13,525 nt of DNA from Candidatus Nanopelagicaceae bacterium (GTDB lineage: Bacteria > Actinomycetota > Actinomycetes > Nanopelagicales > Nanopelagicaceae): contig JALRDT010000032.1 in assembly GCA_023262125.1 (NCBI GenBank), positions 1 to 13,525 of the forward strand, given 5' to 3'. The translations under genes and the position numbers were made by a program. This document shows positions 1 through 6,858 of the stretch, in pieces. The notes beneath the pieces were generated by a model that made no database searches, was not told the DNA's origin, and was given only the letters and a program-made list of their open reading frames with translations. Numbering within the stretch: the stretch's first letter is position 1; the number at the start of each line of letters is the position of its first letter.

Positions 1-189
1 GAACAGCGAGAAGAAGTGCAGCTTGTGCTTCCACAGGCCGACAACCAGCACCGTGCCAAAGCTGAGGATCGCGAGAACCGCGGTCACCGTCAGGTGGCTG
101 GTGACTGTGAAGGCGTGCACGCCCGGCACAATGCCAAAGGGCATCATGCCCATGAAATTCGCAACGAGGATGAACATGAACAGGTACAT
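1..189 (-). CDS. atpB: F0 ATP synthase subunit a, internal fragment (alphaproteobacterial type, foreign to the rest of the window)
   Basis: Read on the minus strand from 189 down to the window edge, the frame gives about 63 residues that I recognise as the conserved membrane core of F0 subunit a, the proton-channel subunit of ATP synthase. Landmarks are MYLFMFILVANFMGMMPFG, then a FTVTSHLTVT segment, then GLWKHKLHFFSLF; the F-T-x-T-S-H and K-H-x-L-H-F-F-S-L-F stretches are typical of Alphaproteobacteria. The stretch is about 57% G+C with GC-rich third positions, unlike the AT-rich genes that follow. A TAG stop lies directly upstream of the ATG at 187-189, and nothing resembling the usual ~100 N-terminal residues precedes it. 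The ATG is therefore an internal Met, not a true start. The fragment runs off the left edge, so I cannot say how much of the gene exists beyond it. Confidence 0.85.
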   Translation of the reverse strand, partial: MYLFMFILVANFMGMMPFGIVPGVHAFTVTSHLTVTAVLAILSFGTVLVVGLWKHKLHFFSLF

Positions 190-192
190 CTA
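180..192. other. Chimeric junction between atpB fragment and oppB
   Basis: Going down the minus strand, permease homology is good through L-G-L-D-V-P-V. AtpB homology, in a different frame, begins at about the ATG at 187-189. Both genes lose their expected continuation inside the same dozen bases, and base composition changes here. The bases around 180-190 fit both reading frames reasonably (GTACCTGTTCATGTTCA on the minus strand), as expected of joining at short shared sequence. An artefact of assembly or of multiple displacement amplification is the simplest explanation; a genuine insertion is less likely. Confidence 0.75.
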
Positions 193-361
193 AACCTAAG
201 CGATGGCGGTTAGCTTCAACCACAGCTGGGTAGCAAGCCTTGCCACAAGTTAAACGTGCAGGATCCATAGGTAGAACTGAGAAGATCACGAAGACCGACA
301 TGCTGACCAGAGTCAAAATGACAGCAGTAGCCGCCAAGCGTCGGATTACATACTTCAACAT
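182..361 (-). CDS. Peptide ABC transporter permease OppB/DppB, N-terminal part only (interrupted by chimeric junction)
   Basis: Starting from ATG at 359-361, the minus strand encodes MLKYVIRRLAATAVILTLVS and then a hydrophobic segment, PMDPARLTCGKACYP, and RHRLGLDVPV. This is the N-terminus of the OppB/DppB permease class: a basic RR start, a first membrane helix at about residues 9-32, the DPA motif, a C-G-K-x-C variant I associate with actinobacterial members, and an L-G-L-D-x-P motif. A Shine-Dalgarno AAAGGA sits at 370-375, 8 nt before the ATG. The gene lies downstream of the binding protein and permease C of the same importer. After about residue 60 the frame stays open to the window edge, but the residues (HVHPRCEFHGH and on) are an out-of-frame reading of the atpB fragment. 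The roughly 250 further residues expected, including the EAA loop, are missing. Confidence 0.82.
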
Positions 362-424
362 TTTCTTTTTCCTTTGATCCCTTCTACAAGAATTTGCAAG
401 TAACTAAACGTATCTGAACAGGTA

Positions 425-452
425 TTGCGGCGGCCATTTCTGACCGCCGCAA
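425..452 (-). other. GC-rich intergenic hairpin between binding protein and permease B
   Basis: The bases TTGCGGCGG (425-433) and CCGCCGCAA (444-452) are perfect inverted complements: a 9-bp stem, seven of whose pairs are G-C, with a 10-base loop. It lies in the 141-bp gap after the substrate-binding protein stop codon (503) and before the permease B start (361). No T run follows on the minus strand, so it is not a classical intrinsic terminator. By analogy with other importers it may protect the binding-protein part of the message or reduce read-through into the permease, which is needed in smaller amounts. That role is inferred. Confidence 0.6.
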
Positions 453-502
453 CCTGCAAAACTAAATATTTAAATAATTAAATACTTAGATTCTTAACGT
501 TG

Positions 503-2260
503 TTAGTTAACGTAGAGGCCACCGAAACCGAAGGTTCCCTGTGGCTCCCAGTAATAAACTCCGCCAACTTTAGAGCCCCATGAGAACTGGCCCTTTGAGA
601 AGACTGGACGAATGATCCAGTACTGATCCATGACGTATTGTGCAAGTTCCTTCCACATTTTCGCCTGAGCAGCACGATTGGTTTCATTCTTTGCCTTATC
701 AGACTTGGTCTTAAATGCTGCATATGCTGCATCGTTCCAGTTCTGAGAAAGGTTAAATCCACCTTCCTTGGTGAATAGTTCAGGGATAACTGTTGAAGCG
801 TTCGCCCAGTCAGCACCCCAACCAGCAGATGAAATGTCATTCTGCTTGGTGGTATCCATAACGGTTGAGTAGTACTGACCTGATGGAATGAAGTTGAACT
901 TAATTACAATGCCAGCAGCCTTCGCAGCATCTGCAATTAGAACAGCTGCCTTCTGGTTTGTTGCTGACTGTGCAATATCCCAAACAATTCCATCAACAGT
1001 TGCCTTCTTGTAAGCAGCTGGATCTGAAGTCTTGATTGATTCAACTAGTGACTTTGCGTACTCAGGGTTACCTGTGATCTTCCAGTTTGGATCATGAATG
1101 TTGCCCTTTGTTGGAGCATAGTCAAGACCAAGAACTGGCTTTACCGGGCTATCACCTGGAACACCGTAGTAAACAGATCCACCTGAAAGGTCGATAAGTG
1201 CTTGGGTGTTAATTGCAAAGAAGACAGCCTTACGTAGAGCTAGGTTATCCATCTTGCCCTTAGCAACGTTCATAGCTGCATAGCGAACATATGGATCGAA
1301 TACGTTCATGCGCTGATTCTTGCGATTTGAATCTTCGAAGAATGCAGTGTTATTTGCTGGCATCAAACCATCAAGGTTAACTGTGTTAGGAATCTGATCT
1401 TCAAGGATGATCTGATCACGAACATCTTCAGCTAGACCGAAGCGAACAACGATGTTATCTGGGTATGGAGTACGGACTGTATCTGATGACTTCTTCCACT
1501 TTGGGTTGCGCTCGAGTTCGAGCTGATCGCCAATCTTGTATGAAGTGATCTTGTATGGACCGTTTGAGAATGGACGGAGGTCGTACTTGTCGCCTGTGTC
1601 CTTTGATGCCTTAACAGGTGCACCAGCTGGATAAGTTAGCGCGTAGTTAAAGTCTGCAAATGAGCGGTTTAGCTTGAAGGTAATTGTGTTACCTGTGCAA
1701 GTAACAGCCTTATCAAATAACGCCTGTCCAGTCTTCTTGTATGGACCTGCGTACTTTGATGAACCGTCAGCATTCTTTGGAATATCCAAAGCTTGTACTA
1801 AGTACTGAGGACCATCTGTAATTACATCTGCTGCGAATGGACGTGATACGCCGTATGCAACATCAGCACAAGTAATTGGTGATCCATCTTCCCAAGTGAT
1901 TCCTGGACGAAGTGTGAACTTCCATGTCTTAGCGCTGTTAGATGGAACGCCTGTATTTGTTGCTAAGTCACCAACAAGTGATGAACCAGCTGAGCCCTTA
2001 ACTGGCTTATATGAAACCAAGTTACGGTATAGATATGAATTGAAGAACGCGATATCGCGACCTGTGTAAACACGAGCCGGATCAACGTGATCAAATTGTT
2101 CTGCGTGGGTAATAAAGTACAGAGTTCCACCAGTCTTTGGTGTTGCAGCAACTGCACTTGTTGTGCCAACTAGAACGCCTGCAGTTGCTAATGCAAAAAC
2201 TGCAGAGGTCGCTACTAGACGGCGGCCCAAAACAGCCTTAGCTGTTTTAAAACCGGACAT
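503..2260 (-). CDS. Peptide ABC transporter substrate-binding protein, family 5 (OppA/DppA-like)
   Basis: This is the extracytoplasmic protein that captures oligopeptides (or a related solute) for an ABC importer; 585 residues is a usual length for SBP family 5. A signal peptide is visible: basic residues with G-R-R at 12-14, a hydrophobic core at about 15-32, and a likely cleavage A-V-A at 36-38. There is no lipobox cysteine, so it appears secreted rather than lipid-anchored. Family features include the GGTLYF start of the mature domain, the WKFTLRPGITWEDGSPIT block at about 113-130 followed by D-V-A-Y-G-V, and a late AGWGADWANAS segment. Cys131 and Cys188 could form a disulfide. A strong Shine-Dalgarno AAGGAGGA at 2264-2271 precedes the ATG by 3 bases. 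It lies between permease C (upstream) and permease B (downstream). The exact substrate cannot be told from sequence. Confidence 0.93.
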   Translation of the reverse strand: MSGFKTAKAVLGRRLVATSAVFALATAGVLVGTTSAVAATPKTGGTLYFITHAEQFDHVDPARVYTGRDIAFFNSYLYRNLVSYKPVKGSAGSSLVGDLATNTGVPSNSAKTWKFTLRPGITWEDGSPITCADVAYGVSRPFAADVITDGPQYLVQALDIPKNADGSSKYAGPYKKTGQALFDKAVTCTGNTITFKLNRSFADFNYALTYPAGAPVKASKDTGDKYDLRPFSNGPYKITSYKIGDQLELERNPKWKKSSDTVRTPYPDNIVVRFGLAEDVRDQIILEDQIPNTVNLDGLMPANNTAFFEDSNRKNQRMNVFDPYVRYAAMNVAKGKMDNLALRKAVFFAINTQALIDLSGGSVYYGVPGDSPVKPVLGLDYAPTKGNIHDPNWKITGNPEYAKSLVESIKTSDPAAYKKATVDGIVWDIAQSATNQKAAVLIADAAKAAGIVIKFNFIPSGQYYSTVMDTTKQNDISSAGWGADWANASTVIPELFTKEGGFNLSQNWNDAAYAAFKTKSDKAKNETNRAAQAKMWKELAQYVMDQYWIIRPVFSKGQFSWGSKVGGVYYWEPQGTFGFGGLYVN

Positions 2261-2331
2261 TTGTCCTCCTTGTAGTTAAATACCAAAACTCGGCCTTGAG
2301 CTTTGGTTCCCTTCAACTTCACTCCTCGCAA

Positions 2332-2341
2332 TCTCGCGAGA
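2332..2341. promoter_or_regulatory. Palindrome TCTCGCGAGA in the gap upstream of the binding-protein gene
   Basis: The perfect 10-bp palindrome TCTCGCGAGA is the only notable structure in the 115-bp gap between permease C and the binding protein. A wider imperfect pair, CCTCG at 2324-2328 and CGAGG at 2346-2350, surrounds it symmetrically. It could be an operator for a dimeric repressor or the stem of an RNA hairpin in the operon message. There is no T run to support a terminator. The function is a guess. Confidence 0.35.
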
Positions 2342-2375
2342 ATCTCGAGGTCGTTAATTGAAGAAATCTATTTAA

Positions 2376-3338
2376 TTAATGCGATGCCTTTGGATCTAGC
2401 GCATCACGGATTGCATCGCCAAGTAAGTTAAGCGCCAAAACGACGATAACTAACATGACAGATGGAATCACTAGATAGGTAGGGTCATTGCGCCAATAGC
2501 TGACGGCATCAGATAGCACTAGACCCCAAGTCGAAGCTGGCGCCTGAACACCAACACCTAAAAATGAGAAGACCGCTTCCGCAGATAGAAATCCTGGAAG
2601 AGATAAAGATAAAAATACGATTGCAGTTGGCCAGAGATTTGGCAGCATCTCTTTGGTAATAATTCGTGATGAAGATGCGCCTGCAGCTTGAGCCGCCATA
2701 ACGAAATCGCGTTCGCGCAGCGACATCGCCTGAGATCGAATCAAACGAGCAAAGCCCATCCACCCGAAAAAGACAAAGAAGAGAATCAGAACAATGATGC
2801 GAGCGCCATTATCTTTTGCAATTCCAAGCGCTTCGATTCTTTGAACCATCGGTAGCGAAAGCGCGATGATCATAAATGTTGAAGGAAATGACAATAGGAA
2901 GTCTGAGATTCGACCAATTACTGCATCTACTTTTCCTCGGAAATATCCGACAGTAATTCCAATTAACATGCCAAGACCGATACTTGAAATAGAGGTAATG
3001 ATGGCTACTGAGAATGAAATTCTTGAACCATAAAGAAGCATGGTTAATAAATCTCTACCTGCACCTGGTTCGACACCAAGTGGATGGGCAAGGCTGATGC
3101 CTCCATACTTTCCGTTTGGTAATCCAATTGAATTTAAAGTTTCGGGATAGGTCTTACCATTTTCAAGGCCTAGCAATTGGGTAATAACCGGAGCTAAAAA
3201 TGCTGCAGCTAAGAAGAACAAAGCAACGTAACCAGAAATTACACCTGCGCGATTGCGCTTAAATCGCGCCCATGCAATTTGGCGAGGCGTGCGTTGAACG
3301 ATCTCTTCTTGCTCAACCTTAACTTCGGTCGTAGACAA
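2376..3338 (-). CDS. Peptide ABC transporter permease OppC/DppC
   Basis: This is one of the two membrane subunits of the oligopeptide importer; it forms the translocation path and contacts the ATPases. At 320 residues it has the usual OppC layout: a cytoplasmic N-terminus with R-T-P-R-Q-I-A-W-A-R-F-K-R-N-R, a first membrane helix at about 33-55, an external loop ending in HPLGVEPGAGRDLLTMLLYG (85-104), then further helices. The EAA coupling loop is at about 208-234 (ERDFVMAAQAAGASSSRIIT and on, ending in MLPNL). The C-terminal signature NLLGDAIRDALDP is present. The start codon is TTG at 3336-3338; I accept it because AAGGAG at 3348-3353 lies 9 nt upstream and the family N-terminus fits. It is the first gene of the importer operon, upstream of the binding protein. 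No ATPase genes (OppD/OppF) are visible; they may lie beyond the broken left edge. Confidence 0.93.
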   Translation of the reverse strand: MSTTEVKVEQEEIVQRTPRQIAWARFKRNRAGVISGYVALFFLAAAFLAPVITQLLGLENGKTYPETLNSIGLPNGKYGGISLAHPLGVEPGAGRDLLTMLLYGSRISFSVAIITSISSIGLGMLIGITVGYFRGKVDAVIGRISDFLLSFPSTFMIIALSLPMVQRIEALGIAKDNGARIIVLILFFVFFGWMGFARLIRSQAMSLRERDFVMAAQAAGASSSRIITKEMLPNLWPTAIVFLSLSLPGFLSAEAVFSFLGVGVQAPASTWGLVLSDAVSYWRNDPTYLVIPSVMLVIVVLALNLLGDAIRDALDPKASH

Positions 3339-3388
3339 TTACGCGCACTCCTTAGCTTGTAGACCCTACGTTGGGTTACTTCGGCTTC

Positions 3389-3412
3389 GCAAGGTCCTGC
3401 AAAAAACCTTGC
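3389..3412 (-). promoter_or_regulatory. Hairpin in the leader of the peptide-importer operon
   Basis: GCAAGGT (3389-3395) and ACCTTGC (3406-3412) form a perfect 7-bp stem with a 10-base loop in the 146-bp gap upstream of permease C. On the minus strand, the bases AGGTC at 3417-3421 could alternatively pair with GACCT at 3392-3396, which overlaps one arm of the stem, so two exclusive folds are possible. The structure sits about 50 nt before the TTG start, where a leader RNA element would be. I recognise no known riboswitch and no clear -35/-10 pair in this gap. Confidence 0.35.
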
Positions 3413-3484
3413 AATAGACCTCATAACTTAACCAAAACTTCACCGTTTGAAAACCCGAAAAGTCCTAATTTGGACCGCTTTAGG

Positions 3485-4732
3485 TCACTTTTGGGTAACA
3501 GATGGGAAGTGAATTCGAGCCATTAAAGGTAGAGGCGCTAAACAGCCAATACACATCATGGCAACCCATAATTTGGCTAGCCCGGCATCAAACATAAAGC
3601 CAGCCAATGGGGCTGCTATCACCCCTGCTATCCCCCATTGCAGCGCCATTAAGGCATTGCTTCGACCACGGATGTGATCTGGAATTAAATTATTTACAAC
3701 TGTTGGAATTGTCGGTGACCAAATAGTTTCGCCAATTGCAAAAACTACAGAGCTTGTAATTTGAATTGGCAAAATCAAAACCCATGGCGAGATAAATGAA
3801 AATCCAACTAATACCCAACTGGCTGCCCAGATTAAACCCACATAAATCAAACTTCGCTTCGGAGTATTTCGCTCTACCCACTTAAGAACCGGGGCTTGTA
3901 AAAGTACGATAGATAAACAATTTGCGGCCCAAATCAAACCTAGCCATTTAGGAGATGCATCTAAAACTGAGGTTATGAAAAGTGGTAAGCCAGCAGATAC
4001 CGAGGCATAACCAAAGAGAATCATCAAAATTGATGCTCTAAAGAGGCGCATTAAATCTTTTATTTTAAACACTTCTTTATATGAGCCCTGTTGTTTATCT
4101 TCTCTATCTAATCGTTGACCTACCCAATTTGGAAGAGATATTGCAAAGAAAAGATAAATTACAAATGTCAGCGCATCTAATATATAAAGTTTTTGATAAG
4201 AGCTTAAATTACCTGCGGTAATTACAATGGAAGAGATAATTCCGCCAATTCCAATGCCAAGATTTAGCGCCATAAAGCTAAAAGCAAATACTTTTTGGCG
4301 AGCTTGTTCATCTACCAACCTGGTTAAACAGACTGATTGAGCTGGCCAATTAGCAGCATCACCAAGAGCCATGAAAGTAGCAACTATTAGAACCTGCTCT
4401 TTGGTTGAGACAAAAGCAAAACTGGCAGTTGCAATAGCTTTTATCGTTAGCCCAGAAATCAAAATAATTCTTCCGCCAAATTTATCAATCAAAGTGCCTA
4501 CCAAAGGATTGATTGCCAATCCGATCAAAGCCATAAATGAGAGCACAGTGCCGGCAAATCCTGCGGAAAAACCTCTAACGGTATGTAAATAAACCATGAA
4601 TAAGGTCATGGTTAAGCCCATGCCAATTGCATTAATCATGTTTCCTAAGACCAAACGTCGAGCATGGCTATTTAGATGGTCTAGAAAGTGGTCAAGGCCA
4701 AGCAGATTTGATAACTTCTCCGCATTAGACAT
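3485..4732 (-). CDS. Major facilitator superfamily transporter (drug-exporter-like)
   Basis: A 415-residue membrane protein of MFS type with about 12 predicted helices and a charged central loop (about residues 200-225, QRLDREDKQQGSYKEV). The MFS motif A is recognisable between helices 2 and 3 as GTLIDKFGGR at 79-88. These carriers use the proton gradient to move small molecules; the overall look is of the multidrug/sugar-efflux group (MdtH-like), but the substrate is unknown. The ATG at 4730-4732 overlaps the end of the upstream hydrolase gene by 8 bases (ATGTCTAA), so translation is probably coupled. The pair may handle one compound: a hydrolase that modifies it and a carrier that moves it. 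No strong terminator follows before the peptide-importer operon on the same strand. Confidence 0.88.
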   Translation of the reverse strand: MSNAEKLSNLLGLDHFLDHLNSHARRLVLGNMINAIGMGLTMTLFMVYLHTVRGFSAGFAGTVLSFMALIGLAINPLVGTLIDKFGGRIILISGLTIKAIATASFAFVSTKEQVLIVATFMALGDAANWPAQSVCLTRLVDEQARQKVFAFSFMALNLGIGIGGIISSIVITAGNLSSYQKLYILDALTFVIYLFFAISLPNWVGQRLDREDKQQGSYKEVFKIKDLMRLFRASILMILFGYASVSAGLPLFITSVLDASPKWLGLIWAANCLSIVLLQAPVLKWVERNTPKRSLIYVGLIWAASWVLVGFSFISPWVLILPIQITSSVVFAIGETIWSPTIPTVVNNLIPDHIRGRSNALMALQWGIAGVIAAPLAGFMFDAGLAKLWVAMMCIGCLAPLPLMARIHFPSVTQK

Positions 4733-5597
4733 TGAGAAATGCTAGCGCATCCTTAATTATGTTCGGACGGAATTCTTCGCCAAGTGAGATGTGGCCATGG
4801 CCTGGTACAAATCGTAAATCTGCACCAGGAATTTGTTTTGCTAACCAAAGGCTATGTGCATGTGGAACCATAAAATCGTCATCGCCTTGCCAAATTACAA
4901 CTGGCTTATCAATTTTCGATAAATCAAAACCAAAACTTTGAACAAATGCTAAATCATCATCAATCCAACCATCAAAAGAGACCGAAAGCGCTCTTCGAAA
5001 CATCGTAGCCTCAACTTCGGCAACCTCTGGCGTTAAAGCTTTTTTATCAGCATCTCCAATTAATCCACCAAATGCTGCAATTAAATCTGGACCGGTGACA
5101 TCACGCATTGCGACACCATTTGCTTGCATCCAATTACTGATTTCAATTTCACCTTTTAGCGCAGCGCCAAATTCATCATGATTTTCTTGGCCCATTCCGT
5201 CTAAGAAATTTAAATCTGTTCTGCCCCATTCGCCCACTCCAGCTAATGTGAATGCAGCTTTACATCTTTGATCTCGAGTCATATTTAGTGAATGTGGTCC
5301 ACCACCTGACCAGCCAATTGATACAAAGCTCTTAATTCCTAAATGATTAAGTACTTCTACTTGATCAGCTAAATCATCGGCGACGGTGCGACCTTTATGA
5401 CGATCAGATAATCCGTAACCAGCTCGAGAAGTTGAAATTGCTTTTACATCAGTAATTTCGGCTAACCAATTTGCCCAAAGTGTTCCATCGCTTGGAGTTC
5501 CGTGTAAAAAGAGAATCGCTTTATCGCTGGCTACGCCATTTTCAAGATACTCTAATTTTCGTCCATCTTTAAGGGTTAATAATGAAGATTGGCTCAT
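4725..5597 (-). CDS. Alpha/beta-fold hydrolase
   Basis: A 290-residue cytoplasmic alpha/beta hydrolase (no signal peptide) with a complete catalytic triad by motif. LHGTPSDG at 31-38 is the oxyanion-hole loop. GWSGGG at 95-100 is the nucleophile elbow with Ser97. The acid is in QGDDDFMVP (Asp240 or Asp241). The histidine is His269 in PGHGHISLGEE, aligned on the usual GxGHxSL pattern. A cap region lies at about 125-205. Closest in appearance are proline-iminopeptidase or epoxide-hydrolase-like general hydrolases; substrate not deducible. The start is the ATG at 5595-5597. There is no Shine-Dalgarno, but a TAGGCT -10 box 6 nt upstream suggests a leaderless message. It is divergent from tgt across 29 bp and overlaps the following MFS gene by 8 bp. 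Confidence 0.9.
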   Translation of the reverse strand: MSQSSLLTLKDGRKLEYLENGVASDKAILFLHGTPSDGTLWANWLAEITDVKAISTSRAGYGLSDRHKGRTVADDLADQVEVLNHLGIKSFVSIGWSGGGPHSLNMTRDQRCKAAFTLAGVGEWGRTDLNFLDGMGQENHDEFGAALKGEIEISNWMQANGVAMRDVTGPDLIAAFGGLIGDADKKALTPEVAEVEATMFRRALSVSFDGWIDDDLAFVQSFGFDLSKIDKPVVIWQGDDDFMVPHAHSLWLAKQIPGADLRFVPGHGHISLGEEFRPNIIKDALAFLNV

Positions 5598-5609
5598 ATA
5601 AGTAGCCTA
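5598..5609 (-). promoter_or_regulatory. Leaderless promoter -10 region of the hydrolase-MFS unit
   Basis: On the minus strand TAGGCT (5604-5609) is followed by six bases, ACTTAT, and then the ATG at 5597. A -10 hexamer ending 6-7 nt before the start codon places transcription start at the A of ATG, the leaderless arrangement common in Actinobacteria. The block 5594-5615 matches the block before the phosphodiesterase gene (8716-8737) at 19 of 22 positions. No good -35 box is visible. Confidence 0.6.
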
Positions 5610-5613
5610 CCGA

Positions 5614-5626
5614 TAGATTTGGGGAT
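5614..5626 (+). promoter_or_regulatory. Leaderless promoter -10 region of tgt
   Basis: TAGATT at 5614-5619 followed by seven bases (TGGGGAT) leads directly to the GTG start of tgt. The GGGG run is only 2 nt from the start codon, too close for a ribosome binding site, which again favours a leaderless message. Together with the opposing TAGGCT box, both divergent promoters fit into 29 bp. Confidence 0.5.
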
Positions 5627-6856
5627 GTGAGTTTTAAGTTTGAAATTAAAAAAGAAGATGGCATGGCCCGTGTCGGCACCATCTCTACGCCACATGGCGA
5701 AATTCAAACTCCTACCTTTATCCCAGTAGGCACCAAGGCCACTGTGAAATCTGTTTTACCAGAAGCTATGCGCGATCTTGGATCACAGGCGATTCTTGCC
5801 AATGCTTATCACCTCTACTTACAACCTGGTCCAGATATTTTGGATGAAGCTGGCGGCGTGGCTAAATTCATGAATTGGAATGGACCAACCGTTACCGATA
5901 GCGGTGGATTTCAAGTTTTATCTTTAGGTGTTGGCTTTAAAAAAGTTTTGGCGATGAATGCAGATACATTTCGAGCTGATGATGTAATTGCAGATAATAA
6001 AGAGCGTCTTGCACATGTAGATGATGAAGGCGTGACTTTCAAATCGCATTTAGATGGTTCTATGCATCGATTCACACCGGAAATCTCTATGCAGATTCAA
6101 CATAAAATTGGTGCGGACATTATGTTCGCATTTGATGAGTGCACAACTCTGCACAACACTCGCGGTTATCAGAAGAAAGCTTTGGCCCGAACACATGCTT
6201 GGGCAATTCGTTGTTTAGACGAACATAAGCGACTCACTGAACTTCGACATAACAAGCCTTACCAAGCTTTATTTGGAGTTATACAAGGTGCCCAATATGA
6301 AGATTTGCGTAGACAAGCAGCGCAAGAACTTGGCGCCATGGAATCTTCCGGTATTCAATTTGATGGTTTTGGAATCGGTGGCGCCTTAGATAAAGATTCA
6401 TTGGGCACAATCGTGAAATGGGTAAATGAAGAATTGCCAGTCAACAAACCAAAACATCTGCTTGGGATAGGTGCGCCAGAAGATCTATTTGTTGGCGTTG
6501 AAAATGGTATTGATACCTTTGATTGCGTTTTAGCTTCTCGAATTGCGCGCACTTCTGCGGTCTACACAATGCAAGGGCGTTTCAATGTCTCAAACGGCCC
6601 GCACCGACGTGAGTTCATCCCTATCGATGAAAATTGCGATTGTTATACCTGCCAGAACTACACCAGGGCATATTTAAATCATCTTTTCCGCGCTAAAGAG
6701 ATGGCTGCAGCAACTCTTGCAACTATTCATAATGAGCGATTTATTGTGCGATTAGTCGATCAGATGCGAGCAGCTTTGATGGATGGCACTTTCCAAGAAT
6801 TAAAGAAAGAATTTCTAGGTCGCTATCAACATAAATCAGGCCAAGCGACAGATTAA
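5627..6856 (+). CDS. tgt: tRNA-guanine(34) transglycosylase
   Basis: Exchanges guanine at the wobble position of GUN-anticodon tRNAs for a queuine precursor (preQ1), a step in queuosine formation. Key residues are visible. Asp91 in TVTDSGGFQV is the general acid/base, Asp170 in FAFDEC and the G-I-G-G block at 249-252 hold the base, and Asp299 in GIDTFDC is the nucleophile. The zinc ligands are Cys337, Cys339, Cys342 and His352 (ENCDCYTC, then AYLNH). At 409 residues it is longer than the ~375-residue proteobacterial enzyme because of an insertion at about 101-132 (VGFKKVLAM and on), which is typical of actinobacterial members. In the usual P-T-R-x-x-R-N-G block, this protein has ASRIARTSA. 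The start is GTG at 5627; upstream codons give no family homology. An MFS gene follows after 2 nt. Confidence 0.96.
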   Translation: MSFKFEIKKEDGMARVGTISTPHGEIQTPTFIPVGTKATVKSVLPEAMRDLGSQAILANAYHLYLQPGPDILDEAGGVAKFMNWNGPTVTDSGGFQVLSLGVGFKKVLAMNADTFRADDVIADNKERLAHVDDEGVTFKSHLDGSMHRFTPEISMQIQHKIGADIMFAFDECTTLHNTRGYQKKALARTHAWAIRCLDEHKRLTELRHNKPYQALFGVIQGAQYEDLRRQAAQELGAMESSGIQFDGFGIGGALDKDSLGTIVKWVNEELPVNKPKHLLGIGAPEDLFVGVENGIDTFDCVLASRIARTSAVYTMQGRFNVSNGPHRREFIPIDENCDCYTCQNYTRAYLNHLFRAKEMAAATLATIHNERFIVRLVDQMRAALMDGTFQELKKEFLGRYQHKSGQATD

Positions 6857-6858
6857 TA

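Noticed and set aside
16..213. Plus-strand open frame of 65 codons at the left edge
   Set aside because: It is antisense to the atpB fragment, with low-complexity charged residues and no family resemblance.
2..361. A single 120-codon minus-strand frame from 361 to the edge
   Set aside because: The frame is open, but past about residue 60 it is an out-of-frame reading of atpB, so it is a product of the chimera and not one protein.
478..840. 120-codon minus-strand frame inside the binding-protein gene
   Set aside because: It lies in another frame of a well-supported gene and has no recognisable domain.
3239..3424. 61-codon minus-strand frame reaching into the importer leader, as a possible leader peptide
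   Set aside because: It mostly overlaps permease C in another frame, has no ribosome binding site I can see, and has no conserved features.
3462..3475. Small hairpin GTCC/GGAC followed by TTTT after the first MFS gene
   Set aside because: A 4-bp stem and four T residues are too weak to call a terminator.
5041..5110. Possible phage or mobile-element trace between gene blocks
   Set aside because: No transposase, integrase, terminal repeats or target duplications were found here or elsewhere in the window.
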